The translations under genes were made by a program, and so were the position numbers. A DNA stretch of 63,173 bases from JAIRTY01 sp050257395 (GTDB taxonomy: Bacteria > Actinomycetota > Actinomycetes > Streptosporangiales > Streptosporangiaceae): the NCBI GenBank assembly GCA_050257395.1, contig JBLMWU010000294.1, forward strand, positions 1 to 63,173. Reading direction: 5' to 3'. Positions 51,208 to 60,270 of this stretch are shown here, piece by piece (positions within the stretch are counted from its first letter, which is position 1; the number at the start of each line of letters is the position of its first letter). The notes below the pieces were generated by a model. It worked only from the letters and a program-made list of their open reading frames with translations, was not told where the DNA came from and did no database searches.

Positions 51208-51780
51208 TCAGCCGCTGGCGGCGGGTGGCTGCTGCGCCTCCCGGCGGCGCCGGCGGGCGCGCAGGGTGGTCACGCTGGTGGCGCCGAGGCAGCGGTCGGA
51301 GCAGTGGCGGCGGGACCGGTCCGGTGTGGTGTCGATGAACACGAGCCGGCAGGAGCCCGCGGCGCACACCCGGAGGCGGTTCAGCCCGATCTCGTTGACC
51401 GTGGCGGTGAGCCCGAAGACCGCACCGGCGGCGTACCGGTCGGCGACGGTGCCGCTCTCGGTCAGGTGCAGGTGCCAGTCCTGCCCGTCGTGACCGGAGA
51501 TCTGCGGCTGGATCGGGTGCTGGATCAGCAGGGCGTTGAGCGACCGGACGGCGTCGCCGTCGGCGCCGCCCGCCACCGAGGCGAACACCCTGCGCAACTC
51601 GTCGCGGAGCACCCGCAGCGACTCCAGGTCGGTCTGCGTCACCGGCCCGTTCAGGTGCGGCCGGTCGGCCATCAGGGCGTGGTAGGAGTCGGCGGTGGCC
51701 AGGCCGCCACGGCGGCCGGGTCCGTCGCTTTCGGCGTTGACGAGGCGGACCGCCAGGTCGGCGTAGGAAGTGAGGTTCAC
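51208..51780 (-). CDS. CGNR-type zinc-finger transcription regulator (ABATE domain)
   Basis: 190 residues from GTG 51780 with GAGGAT upstream. N-terminal ABATE (stress-induced) domain (about 1-130) and a C-terminal zinc finger LRVCAAGSCRLVFIDTTPDRSRRHCSDRC. The last motif, usually CGNR, reads CLGATSVTTLRARRRR, so the name-giving sequence is lost while all four cysteines are present. These proteins are presumed transcriptional regulators. The divergent MDR dehydrogenase is a plausible target. Confidence 0.82.
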   Translation of the reverse strand: MNLTSYADLAVRLVNAESDGPGRRGGLATADSYHALMADRPHLNGPVTQTDLESLRVLRDELRRVFASVAGGADGDAVRSLNALLIQHPIQPQISGHDGQDWHLHLTESGTVADRYAAGAVFGLTATVNEIGLNRLRVCAAGSCRLVFIDTTPDRSRRHCSDRCLGATSVTTLRARRRRREAQQPPAASG

Positions 51781-51947
51781 TGCGATCCTCGGCTGCGGGT
51801 GGGGGTGGGCCGCTTCCGCGACCGAGTATGGCACAGACGGTGATGGCCGGATGCCGCTTCGGTGGCCGCAGGGCAACCATTGTTGCTGGCCAGACCGGAC
51901 ACCGCCGGATCAAGCGGTGCAACTGAGATATCGCAGATCAGGTGCCT

Positions 51948-51983
51948 GGCATCCGGCGGCCCGCACCCGGGCCGCCGGATGCC
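51948..51983. promoter_or_regulatory. Large hairpin between divergent CGNR and MDR genes
   Basis: GGCATCCGGCGGCCC (51948-51962) pairs with its exact complement at 51969-51983, a 15-bp perfect stem with a 6-base loop. It ends 25 bases before the MDR start, where a terminator would be out of place. It may be an operator, a 5' UTR structure or a remnant of a mobile repeat. Confidence 0.55.
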
Positions 51984-52008
51984 ACGGCGCGCGGGCTATG
52001 GTGCCGAC

Positions 52009-52977
52009 ATGCTCGCAGTCACCGCCGCACGCATCGACGCCGATGACCCCCTGTCCGGCCTGGAGATCGGGGAGCGTCCCGACCCGGTGCCGCCGGACGG
52101 CTGGGCGACCGTCACCGTCCGGGCCACCGCCCTCAACCACCATGACGTGTGGTCCCTGCGCGGGGTCGGCCTCGGCCAGGACCAGCTGCCGATGGTGCTG
52201 GGCTGCGACGCCGCCGGGGTGGACGAGGACGGCAGCGAGGTGGTCGTGCACGCCGTCATCGGCGACCCGCAGGCCGGCAGCGGCGACGAGACCCTGGACC
52301 CGAAGCGCTCGCTGCTGTCCGAGCGCCACGACGGGACGTTCGCGCAGCAGGTGGTGGTGCCGCGGCGCAACCTCGTCCCCAAGCCGGCCGCGCTCAGCTT
52401 CGAGGAAGCGGCCTGCCTGCCCACCGCCTACCTCACCGCGTACCGGATGCTGTTCGACAAGTCGGGCCTGCAGCCCGGTTCCACGGTGCTGGTCCAGGGT
52501 GCGGGCGGGGGCGTGGCCACCGCGCTGATCCTGCTGGGCCGGGCGGCCGGTTTCCGGGTGTGGGCGACCAGCCGCAGCGAGGCCAAGCAGGAGCGGGCCC
52601 GGCAGCTCGGGGCCGACCAGGCGTTCGCGGCGGGCGCCCGGCTGCCGGAGCGGGTCGACGCGGTCATGGAGACCGTGGGCGAGGCCACCTGGGCGCATTC
52701 GCTGCGCTCGCTGCGGCCGGGCGGCCGGATCGTGGTCGCCGGCGCGACCAGCGGCCCGGTCCCGCCCGCCGACCTGACCCGCGTCTTCTTCCTGCAGCTG
52801 TCGGTGGTCGGCTCGACCATGGGTACCCGGGACCAGCTTGCCCGGCTGACCCGGTTCTGCGAGCAGACCGGTGTCCGGCCGGTGATCGACCGGGTGCTGC
52901 CGCTGAGCGGGGCGCGGGACGGGTTCGCCGCCATGGTCGCGGGCGACCTGTTCGGAAAGATCGTCTTCACCCCGTAA
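52009..52977 (+). CDS. MDR-superfamily dehydrogenase/quinone oxidoreductase-like
   Basis: 322 residues from ATG 52009. GroES-like N-terminal domain with TALNHHDVWSLRGVG and a cofactor domain with VLVQGAGGGVATALILLGRAAGFRVWATSRSEAK (residues about 163-197). The GHE catalytic zinc motif is replaced by GCDAAG and there is no four-Cys structural zinc lobe, so it is closer to zinc-free quinone oxidoreductases. NADPH preference is suggested by TSRSEAK. A large hairpin precedes its start. Confidence 0.88.
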   Translation: MLAVTAARIDADDPLSGLEIGERPDPVPPDGWATVTVRATALNHHDVWSLRGVGLGQDQLPMVLGCDAAGVDEDGSEVVVHAVIGDPQAGSGDETLDPKRSLLSERHDGTFAQQVVVPRRNLVPKPAALSFEEAACLPTAYLTAYRMLFDKSGLQPGSTVLVQGAGGGVATALILLGRAAGFRVWATSRSEAKQERARQLGADQAFAAGARLPERVDAVMETVGEATWAHSLRSLRPGGRIVVAGATSGPVPPADLTRVFFLQLSVVGSTMGTRDQLARLTRFCEQTGVRPVIDRVLPLSGARDGFAAMVAGDLFGKIVFTP

Positions 52978-52993
52978 CCGCGGCCTGAGCGGG

Positions 52994-54148
52994 TCAGCCG
53001 GGGTTGCCGGGGGAGTCCCTGCCGGGTCCGGGCTGGCCCGGCTCGCTCTGGCCCGGGCCGCCCTGGCCCGGTTCGCTGCCTGGCGCGCCGGGTCCGGGCT
53101 CGCCCGGACCCGGGGTGTCCTGCTCACCGGGGCGCGGGGCGGCCGGGCCGGAGCCGAAGACCTCGGTCCGGATGCGCTGGAGCGCGTCCTCCAGGATGTC
53201 CCGCATGCTGCTGACCGCTTCCTCGCCGACGGTCTGGGCCTGCTCGGCCGCCCGCCGGAACTCCCGGGTGAACTGCCGGGCCAGCCGCTCCATGTCGCGG
53301 TAGGCGTGCGGGTCACCCCAGCCGGGGCCGGGCCGGCCGCGCCGGCCGGGCCAGTCCGCCCAGCCCTGCCAGTCTGACCAGTCCGACCAGTCGCCCCAGC
53401 CGTGACCCCAGTCCTGGCCGCCGGCCTCCTCGCCCGGGCCGGCACCGGCCCGCTCCCCGCGCTGGGCCCGCGCCTGCTGGCGCTGCTCCCTGGCCTGCTC
53501 GCGCTGCTCCTTGGCCTGCTCCCGCCCGGCCTGGGCGCTGTGCCGGGCCTCGTCGCGCGCTGTCTGGGCGGCCTGCCGTGCCTGGTCGCGGGCTGCCTGC
53601 GTGGCCTGCCGCACCTGGTCACGCACGGCGTCGGCGGCCTGCCGCACCTGGTCGCGGGCGGCCCGGACGTCGTCCTGCCCGGTGCTGGCCTCATGCCAGG
53701 GATCCCCCGGCGGGGTGCCCCGGCGGCCCTCGTGCGGGCCCGCGCCGCGGGAACCGGGCCCGCGCATGCCGCGGGCCGCGGACGCGAGTTCCTCGCGGAG
53801 GCTGCGGACGGTCTGCCGGACGTCCTCGGAGACCTCCTGGGCGATGTCCCGGACCGAGGCGGTGATCTCCTCTTCGAGCTCGGCCAGGTCGTCGTAGCGG
53901 GCGCGGAGTTCCTCGCGGCCCTTGTCGGTGATCCGGTAGACCTTCCGGCCGTCGGCCTCGTCGTGGGTGACCAGGCCCTCCTCCTCCAGCCGGGCCAGCC
54001 GCGGGTAGATGGTGCCGGGCGAGGGCGCGTACACGCCCATGAACCGGTCCTGCAGCAGCCGGATCACCTCGTATCCGTGCCGCGGCGCCTCATCGAGCAG
54101 CTTGAGCAGGTACAGCCGCAGCCTGCCGTGGCGGAACACCGGGCTCAT
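52994..54148 (-). CDS. PadR-family regulator with long coiled-coil and Trp-rich tail
   Basis: 384 residues, over three times a minimal PadR. Residues 1-90 are the winged helix (LYLLKLLDEAPRHGYEVIRLLQDRF, PSPGTIYPRLARLEEEGLV). Then an acidic helix, a long region of heptad-like repeats (RDQVRQAADAVRDQVRQAT, then RDQARQAAQTARDEARHSAQ, about 165-215), a Trp cluster WSDWSDWQGWADW near residue 265, an amphipathic helix, and a Pro/Gly/Gln tail. Cotranscribed with a DUF4097 gene upstream (stop-start overlap 4 bases). Confidence 0.88.
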   Translation of the reverse strand: MSPVFRHGRLRLYLLKLLDEAPRHGYEVIRLLQDRFMGVYAPSPGTIYPRLARLEEEGLVTHDEADGRKVYRITDKGREELRARYDDLAELEEEITASVRDIAQEVSEDVRQTVRSLREELASAARGMRGPGSRGAGPHEGRRGTPPGDPWHEASTGQDDVRAARDQVRQAADAVRDQVRQATQAARDQARQAAQTARDEARHSAQAGREQAKEQREQAREQRQQARAQRGERAGAGPGEEAGGQDWGHGWGDWSDWSDWQGWADWPGRRGRPGPGWGDPHAYRDMERLARQFTREFRRAAEQAQTVGEEAVSSMRDILEDALQRIRTEVFGSGPAAPRPGEQDTPGPGEPGPGAPGSEPGQGGPGQSEPGQPGPGRDSPGNPG

Positions 54149-54981
54149 CGGGCATCGCCCGCCGGTGCCGCGCCGCCCGGCGCGGCTTCCCTGCCCTCAC
54201 CCTCCAGCAGGGTGACCCGGCCCGACACGGTCGTCACCGAGACCCGGCCGCTGCCCGCGCCCAGCGACCCGGTCAGGCTGCTGGCCCCGGGGCTGCGGGA
54301 CGCCTGCAGGCCGCTGAAATCACTCTGCACCCGCCCGGCTGTGGACCGCAGGTCCACCTCGGTGCTGGCGGAGGCGGGCAGCCGGATGGTCACATCACCG
54401 GAGAGCGTCGCGACCCGCACGGCCGCGCCGCTGGCGAGGTCGAGGTCGGCGGTGACCCGGCCGCTGACCGTCTTGGCGTCCAGCTGCTCCACCGAACCGT
54501 CGGCGACCGTCAGGTCCCCGGACACGGATTTGAAGGCGATCCGGCCGTCGAGGCCCTGCGCCTCCACGTCGCCGGACAGCGTGTCCGCGTCCACCGGGCC
54601 GGTCACCACGTCCAGCGTGATCCGCCCGGACACGCTCTTGAGCGAGGTCCTGCCCGCGATCCCGGAGACCACGGCGCTGGCGTTCACCACCCCCACCTGG
54701 GTCGGGCAGTCCCTGGGCACGGTGATCGTGACCGCGGCCAGGTGCTGGGCCGGGCGGAGCCAGCCGAGCAGCCCCTCCCAGGACAGGTCCTCGTAGGTGA
54801 CGGTGAGGATGCCGGCCTCGTGGCTGACCAGCAGCGGCTGGCCGGCCAGCTTGCCGACGTCCAGGCACGGCCGCTCGCCGGTGCTCAGCACCGCGACCGT
54901 GCCGGAGATCAGCCGCACCCGCAGGGCGACCACGTCATCGAGGTCAATCGTCCGCGGCGCATCCACGGTCCAGCGGGGCAT
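54145..54981 (-). CDS. DUF4097 beta-solenoid protein
   Basis: 278 residues from ATG 54981 with AAGGAA upstream (a frame from 55008 adds nine residues without a ribosome site). The protein is mainly repeats of the DUF4097 type (S-V-S-G-R-I-T-L-D-V, T-L-S-G-D-V-E-A, S-V-S-G-D-L-T-V, T-V-S-G-R-V-T-A), predicted to form a beta solenoid. In Firmicutes/Actinobacteria such proteins pair with PadR or PspC regulators and are linked to envelope stress. First gene of the PadR operon. Confidence 0.9.
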   Translation of the reverse strand: MPRWTVDAPRTIDLDDVVALRVRLISGTVAVLSTGERPCLDVGKLAGQPLLVSHEAGILTVTYEDLSWEGLLGWLRPAQHLAAVTITVPRDCPTQVGVVNASAVVSGIAGRTSLKSVSGRITLDVVTGPVDADTLSGDVEAQGLDGRIAFKSVSGDLTVADGSVEQLDAKTVSGRVTADLDLASGAAVRVATLSGDVTIRLPASASTEVDLRSTAGRVQSDFSGLQASRSPGASSLTGSLGAGSGRVSVTTVSGRVTLLEGEGREAAPGGAAPAGDAR

Positions 54982-55009
54982 CGCACGTTCCTTCCGCAGG
55001 CGGCACACC

Positions 55010-55027
55010 GTGAGCGTGCTCGCTCAC
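55010..55027 (-). promoter_or_regulatory. Perfect inverted repeat upstream of DUF4097-PadR operon
   Basis: GTGAGCG-TGCT-CGCTCAC, a perfect 7-bp dyad, lies 29 bases before the DUF4097 start, followed upstream by an AT-rich patch containing CGATATGTCG. Either could be the PadR operator. Confidence 0.55.
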
Positions 55028-55088
55028 TACAAACACGATATGTCGCGTCTGCCAAAAGTCAAGATGCATCGCGAACGATAACGGCCCA

Positions 55089-55116
55089 CCGTGCGGCCGT
55101 CGCCCTGGCCGCACGG
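55089..55116 (-). terminator. Terminator after kgd-DUF6104 operon
   Basis: Perfect 10-bp stem CCGTGCGGCC / GGCCGCACGG with an 8-base loop, 29 bases beyond the DUF6104 stop on the minus strand. Confidence 0.75.
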
Positions 55117-55144
55117 CCCTGAGAACGCGGCCCGGCGCGGGCGC

Positions 55145-55333
55145 CTACTCCCCGTCCTCGTCGTACTCGTCGTCCAGCCGCGCAAGCCAGCTCGCCAGCC
55201 GGTCCACCGCGGCCTCGTACTCGGGCGTGAGGTCGGTGAACTCGCGCAGCCGCTCGGCCAGCCAGCCCAGGCTGACCTGCTCCTCGCCGCGCCGGTCGGC
55301 CAGTTCCTCGATTCCGCGGTCGGTGAAGTACAC
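55145..55333 (-). CDS. DUF6104 small acidic protein
   Basis: 62 residues from GTG 55333, three bases after the kgd stop. Sequence MYFTDRGIEELADRRGEEQV then LGWLAERLREFTDL matches DUF6104, a small actinobacterial family regularly found downstream of kgd. Helical and acidic at the end. Its proximity suggests a helper or regulator of Kgd, without evidence. Confidence 0.85.
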   Translation of the reverse strand: MYFTDRGIEELADRRGEEQVSLGWLAERLREFTDLTPEYEAAVDRLASWLARLDDEYDEDGE

Positions 55334-55336
55334 GCC

Positions 55337-58300
55337 CTAGCCCAGCGCGGTCTCGATGACGTCGCGGTGCTCGGCCGAGTGCTTCAGCGCGGACCCCGGC
55401 GCGGGCGCCGAGCTCGGCGGCAGCGAGATCAGCCGGACCGTCCGGCCCAGCACCTCCGGCAGCCGCAGCGCCATGGTCGGCCAGGCGCCCATGTTCGCGG
55501 GCTCCTCCTGCACCCAGGCGACGTCGGCCGCGCTGGGGTAGCGGGCCAGCTCCGCCTGGAGCCTGGCCGCGGGCAGCGGGTACAGCCGCTCCACCCGGAC
55601 GATGGCCGTGTCCTGGCGCGGCGCCTCGGCGCGCCTGCCAGCCAGGTCGTAGTAGATCTTCCCCGAGCACAGGACCACCCGGCGCACCGCGGCCGGGTCC
55701 AGCTCAGCCCCGTCGCTGATCACCGGCAGGAACGAGCTGCGGGTGAAGTCCGCCAGCGCCGAGGTGGCCGACTTGAGCCGGAGCATGGACTTGGGGGTGA
55801 ACACGACCAGCGGCTTGCGGCGGCCGGACAGGGCCTGCCAGCGCAGCAGGTGGAAGTAGTTGGCCGGGCTGCTGGGCAGCGCCACGGTCATGTTGTCCTG
55901 CGCGCACAGGGACAGGAAGCGCTCGATCCGGGCCGAGGAGTGGTCCGGGCCCTGCCCTTCGTAGCCGTGCGGCAGCAGTAGCACCACGCTGGAGCGCTGG
56001 CCCCACTTCTGCTCCCCGGAGCTGATGAACTCGTCCAGGATGGTCTGCGCCCCGTTGACGAAGTCCCCGAACTGGGCCTCCCACAGCACCAGCGCGTCCG
56101 GCCGGGCCACCGAGTAGCCGTACTCGAAGCCCATCGCGGCGAACTCCGACAGCAGCGAGTCGTACGCGTGGAACTTGGCGCTGCCGGAGTTGAACTGGCG
56201 CAGCGGGGTGTACTCCTCGCCGGTGTGCCGGTCCACCAGCACGGCGTGCCGCTGGCCGAACGTGCCGCGGCGGCTGTCCTGGCCGACCAGCCGGACCGCG
56301 TGCCCGTCCATCAGCAGGGACCCGAACGCCAGCAGCTCGCCGGTGGCCCAGTCGACAGCGTCCTCGGTCACCATGGTGGCGCGGCGCTGCAGCACCGGCT
56401 GCAGCCGCGGGTGCGGCGTGAAGCCGGGCGGCAGGTTGAGCTGCGTGTCGATGATCTGCTTGATGGTCTCGTCGCTGATCGCGGTGGGGGTGCCGCCGTG
56501 GTCGATCCGCTCCGCCGGGCCGGTCTCGGGCTTGACCACCGACCCGGGCTGGGCGGGGTGCTTGGCCGCCTCCCGGGTCTCGGTGAAGGCCCGCTCCAGC
56601 TGCTGCTGGTAGTCGCGCAGCGCCTGCTCGGCCTCTTCCATGGTGATGTCGCCGCGGCCGATCAGCGACTCGGTGTAGAGCTTGCGGGTGGACCGCTTGG
56701 CGTCGATCAGGTCGTACATGAGCGGCTGGGTGAACGAGGGGTTGTCCGCCTCGTTGTGCCCCCGCCGCCGGTAGCAGACCAGGTCGATCACGACGTCCTT
56801 GCGGAAGGCCTGGCGGTAGGCGAAGGCCAGCTGACCGACCCGGACGACCGCCTCGGGGTCGTCCCCGTTCACGTGGAAAATGGGCGCCTGGATCATGCGG
56901 GCCACATCGGTCGCGTACACGCTCGACCGCGAGTGCTGCGGCGCGGTGGTGAAGCCGACCTGGTTGTTCACGACGATGTGCACCGTGCCGCCGGTCCGGT
57001 AGCCGCGCAGCTGGGACAGGTTCAGCGTCTCGGCGACCACGCCCTGGCCGGCGAAGGCCGCGTCCCCGTGGATGAGGATCGGCAGCACCGTGAAGCCCGG
57101 CTCGCCCATGTCGATGAGGTCCTGCTTGGCGCGCACGACGCCCTCTGCCACCGGGTCGACCGCCTCCAGGTGGCTGGGGTTGGCGACCAGCGAGGTCTTG
57201 ATGGTGGCGCCGTCACCGGCCGTGAACACGCCGTCCGCGCCCAGGTGGTACTTCACGTCCCCGGACCCGTGGGTGGTGCGGGGGTCGATGTTGCCCTCGA
57301 ACTCACCGAAGATCTGCGCGTAGGACTTGCCCACGATGTTGGCGAGCACGTTCAGCCGGCCGCGGTGGGCCATCCCGATGACCGCCTCGTGCAGCTCCTC
57401 CTGGGCGGCCTCGGTCAGCACCGCATCCAGCAGCGGGATCAGCGACTCGCCGCCCTCCAGCGAGAACCGCCGCTGGCCCACGTACTTGGTCTGCAGGAAC
57501 ATCTCGAACGCCTCGGCCACGTTCAGCCGGGACAGGATCTGTATCTGCTCGTCGTGGCTGGGCCGGCCGTGCGGGACCTCCACCCGCTCCTGCAGCCAGG
57601 CCCGCTCCTCGGGCTCCTGCATGTGCATGTACTCGACGCCGACCGTGCGGCAGTACGAGTCGCGCAGCACGCCCAGGATGTCCCGCAGCTTCATGATGGG
57701 CTTGCCGCCGAAGCCGCCGGTCGGGAACTCCCGCTCCAGGTCCCACAGGGTCAGCCCGTGCTGGTTGATGTCCAGGTCGGGATGCTTGCGCTGCCGGTAC
57801 TCCAGCGGGTCGGTGTCGGCCATCAGGTGACCGCGCACCCGGTAGGCGTGGATCAGCTCGTGCACCCGGGCGGGCCGGGTGACGTCGTCCTCGTGGCCGG
57901 CCGGGATGTCGTGCACCCAGCGGATGGGCTCGTACGGGATCCGCAGCGCCTGGAAGACGTCGTCGTAGAACCCGTCCTCGCCGAGCAGCAGCTGGTGGGC
58001 CCGGCGGAGGAAGTCACCGGACTGCGCGCCCTGGATGATCCGGTGGTCGTAGGTCGAGGTCAGGGTGACGGTCTTGCTGACGGCCAGCCGGGACAGCGTC
58101 TCCTCGGACGCGCCCTGGAAGGCCGCCGGGTACTCCATCGCGCCGACGCCGACGATGCAGCCCTGCCCGGCCATCAGCCGCGGCACCGAATGCTCGGTGC
58201 CGATCGTGCCCGGGTTGGTCAGCGTGATGGTGGTGCCCGCGTAGTCCTCGACGGTCAGCTTCCCGGTGCGGGCCCGCCGGACCACGTCCTCGTAGGCCAT

Positions 58301-59092
58301 CCAGAACTGGCGGAAGTCCATCGCCTCCGCGGCCTTCACGTTGGGCACCAGCAGCTGCCGGGAGCCGTCCTTGCCGGCCACGTCGATGGCCAGGCCCAGG
58401 TTGACGTGGTCCGGGCGCAGCAGCGCGGGCTTGCCGTCGGCCTCGGCGTAGGCGTCGTTCATGACCGGCATCGCGCCCAGCGCCCGCACCACCGCGAAGC
58501 CGATGAGATGGGTGAACGAGACCTTGCCGCCGCGGCCGCGGCCCAGATGGTTGTTGATGACGATGCGGTTGTCCACCAGCAGCTTGGCCGGGACGGCGCG
58601 GACGCTGGTGGCGGTGGGCACGCCGAGGCTGGCCGCCATGTTGGCGGCGGTCCGGGCGGCGGCGCCGCGCAGCCGGATCGCCTCGGCGCCGGCCGGGGCC
58701 GGCGGGGCGGGGGGCGCTGGCGCGGCACCGGCGGGCGGTGCCGCACCGGGCGGCGCGGCGGCGGGCGGCGCGGCCGGTTCGGCCGGCGCGGCGGGCCGGG
58801 CTGCGGGCTGGGTCAGCAGGGTGGCGCCGTCGGTCCCCTCCGGGTGAGCCGGGCCGCCGGACGGCGGCTGGTAGTCGGCGAAGAAGTTCCACCAGGCCAT
58901 GTCCACGGAGCCGGGATCGGCGAGATAACGCTGGTAGAGCTCGTCAACCAGCCATTCGTTCGGCCCGAAGTCGGTACTGCGGGCGGAGGCCTGGTGCTGC
59001 TGGCCGTCGGAACGGCCGCTGACGTGCTCGGCGCTGACTTGCTCGGCCTGATCCGCGGACGCCCGCGGCGACTCAGGAGGCACGGCGGACAT
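55337..59092 (-). CDS. kgd: Multifunctional 2-oxoglutarate metabolism enzyme Kgd
   Basis: 1251 residues from ATG 59092 (GGAAGAGGG upstream). Order: E1 N-terminal segment (FGPNEWLVDELYQRYLADPGSVD, about 42-65), an Ala/Pro linker (about 92-140), a succinyltransferase-like E2 core (about 145-385, active-site DHRIIQGAQSGDFL), and a ThDP 2-oxoglutarate dehydrogenase E1 (about 400-1250, including GMAHRGRLNVLAN and RRGHNEADNPSFTQPLMY). There is no lipoyl domain, as is normal for actinobacterial Kgd, which works with separate lipoyl E2 and E3. TCA-cycle enzyme, inhibited by unphosphorylated GarA in mycobacteria. Confidence 0.95.
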   Translation of the reverse strand: MSAVPPESPRASADQAEQVSAEHVSGRSDGQQHQASARSTDFGPNEWLVDELYQRYLADPGSVDMAWWNFFADYQPPSGGPAHPEGTDGATLLTQPAARPAAPAEPAAPPAAAPPGAAPPAGAAPAPPAPPAPAGAEAIRLRGAAARTAANMAASLGVPTATSVRAVPAKLLVDNRIVINNHLGRGRGGKVSFTHLIGFAVVRALGAMPVMNDAYAEADGKPALLRPDHVNLGLAIDVAGKDGSRQLLVPNVKAAEAMDFRQFWMAYEDVVRRARTGKLTVEDYAGTTITLTNPGTIGTEHSVPRLMAGQGCIVGVGAMEYPAAFQGASEETLSRLAVSKTVTLTSTYDHRIIQGAQSGDFLRRAHQLLLGEDGFYDDVFQALRIPYEPIRWVHDIPAGHEDDVTRPARVHELIHAYRVRGHLMADTDPLEYRQRKHPDLDINQHGLTLWDLEREFPTGGFGGKPIMKLRDILGVLRDSYCRTVGVEYMHMQEPEERAWLQERVEVPHGRPSHDEQIQILSRLNVAEAFEMFLQTKYVGQRRFSLEGGESLIPLLDAVLTEAAQEELHEAVIGMAHRGRLNVLANIVGKSYAQIFGEFEGNIDPRTTHGSGDVKYHLGADGVFTAGDGATIKTSLVANPSHLEAVDPVAEGVVRAKQDLIDMGEPGFTVLPILIHGDAAFAGQGVVAETLNLSQLRGYRTGGTVHIVVNNQVGFTTAPQHSRSSVYATDVARMIQAPIFHVNGDDPEAVVRVGQLAFAYRQAFRKDVVIDLVCYRRRGHNEADNPSFTQPLMYDLIDAKRSTRKLYTESLIGRGDITMEEAEQALRDYQQQLERAFTETREAAKHPAQPGSVVKPETGPAERIDHGGTPTAISDETIKQIIDTQLNLPPGFTPHPRLQPVLQRRATMVTEDAVDWATGELLAFGSLLMDGHAVRLVGQDSRRGTFGQRHAVLVDRHTGEEYTPLRQFNSGSAKFHAYDSLLSEFAAMGFEYGYSVARPDALVLWEAQFGDFVNGAQTILDEFISSGEQKWGQRSSVVLLLPHGYEGQGPDHSSARIERFLSLCAQDNMTVALPSSPANYFHLLRWQALSGRRKPLVVFTPKSMLRLKSATSALADFTRSSFLPVISDGAELDPAAVRRVVLCSGKIYYDLAGRRAEAPRQDTAIVRVERLYPLPAARLQAELARYPSAADVAWVQEEPANMGAWPTMALRLPEVLGRTVRLISLPPSSAPAPGSALKHSAEHRDVIETALG

Positions 59093-59175
59093 CGCCCTCT
59101 TCCAACGTGTGAGTAACCCCTTGCTGCCCTACCCAAGGCTACCTGGCGCGCCAGCGGCAGCAGCCGGTGCCGGGC

Positions 59176-60132
59176 TCATGATCCCTCCGGCAGCCGGTCC
59201 CTGTCATGCCGTGAGAGCCAGTTCACATACGGGCCCTTGGGGACGATACGGGTGGGATTGATCCAGTCCTGTGACTGGTAGTAATGGCGCTTGATGTGAC
59301 CGAAGTCGGTGGTGTCGCCGAAGCCCGGCCGCTGATAGAGGTCGCGCGCGTATCCCCACAGGTTCGGGTAGTCGGTCAGCCGGTGCAGGTTGCACTTGAA
59401 GTGGGTGTGGTACACCGCGTCGAAGCGCACCAGGGTCGGGAAGAGCCGGACGTCCGCCTCGGTGAGCCGGCTCCCGAGCAGGAACCGCCGGGTGACCAGC
59501 CGGTCCTCCAGCGCCGCGAGGGTGGCGAAGAGGGTCTCGAAGGCGAGCTCGTACTTGGCCTGGTCCTCCGCCAGCCCTGCCTTGTACACCCCGTTGCTGA
59601 CCGCGTGGTAGATGAGCGTGTTGAGCGCGTCGATGTCGGGCCGCAGCTCGCGCGGGTAGAGCTCGGGGGCGCCGGGCCGGTGGTAGGCGCGGAACTCGGT
59701 GCTGAACGTGAGCGTGATCTGGTTGATGTCGTTGGTGACGATCTGCCGGGTCCGGCTGTCCCAGATGCACGGGACGGTGAACCGCCCGGTGTAACCGGGG
59801 TTGGCCGCCAGGTACAGCTCCGACAGGTACTGCGCGCCGGTCAGCGGGTCCCGCCCGCCGGTGGCGGCGGGGAACCGCCACCCCCGGTCGTCCCGGATCG
59901 GGTCGGTCACGGTCAGCCCGATCGCCTGCTCCAGCCCCAGCAGCCTGCGCACGATGAGCGCGCGGTGGGACCAGGGGCAGGCCAGTGACACATACAGTTG
60001 GTAACGGCCGGCCTCGGCAACGAACCCGGTGGACCCGTCCCTCGTGATCCGTGCCGTGAACATGTCCGCTGGCCGGCGTACGGAGCCGCCGACGGTCGGG
60101 GGCTCGTAGCCGGGCGCCTGCGTATCTGGCAT
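59176..60132 (-). CDS. Xi-class thiol transferase (glutathionyl/mycothiyl-hydroquinone reductase-like)
   Basis: 318 residues from ATG 60132 (GGGAGG upstream). Thioredoxin-like domain with catalytic Cys in SLACPWSHRALIVRRLLGLE near residue 52, IPCIWD-like VPCIWDSRTRQIVTNDI, and a helical C-terminal domain (FLLGSRLTEADVRLFPTLVRFD). Xi-class enzymes reduce thiol conjugates of hydroquinones. In a mycothiol organism the natural thiol is probably mycothiol rather than glutathione. Confidence 0.88.
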   Translation of the reverse strand: MPDTQAPGYEPPTVGGSVRRPADMFTARITRDGSTGFVAEAGRYQLYVSLACPWSHRALIVRRLLGLEQAIGLTVTDPIRDDRGWRFPAATGGRDPLTGAQYLSELYLAANPGYTGRFTVPCIWDSRTRQIVTNDINQITLTFSTEFRAYHRPGAPELYPRELRPDIDALNTLIYHAVSNGVYKAGLAEDQAKYELAFETLFATLAALEDRLVTRRFLLGSRLTEADVRLFPTLVRFDAVYHTHFKCNLHRLTDYPNLWGYARDLYQRPGFGDTTDFGHIKRHYYQSQDWINPTRIVPKGPYVNWLSRHDRDRLPEGS

Positions 60133-60270
60133 CACCTGCCCTCCCGGAGGTGCCGCCGGGGATGCGTAATCTGCCCTAGATAATGCCTCCCAGGGCATCC
60201 TGGTCGGTAGGGAACGGCCCAAGCAGACCAAAGGGCGCGGTACGCCGAGGGCCAGAAGGAGGGAGCACGG

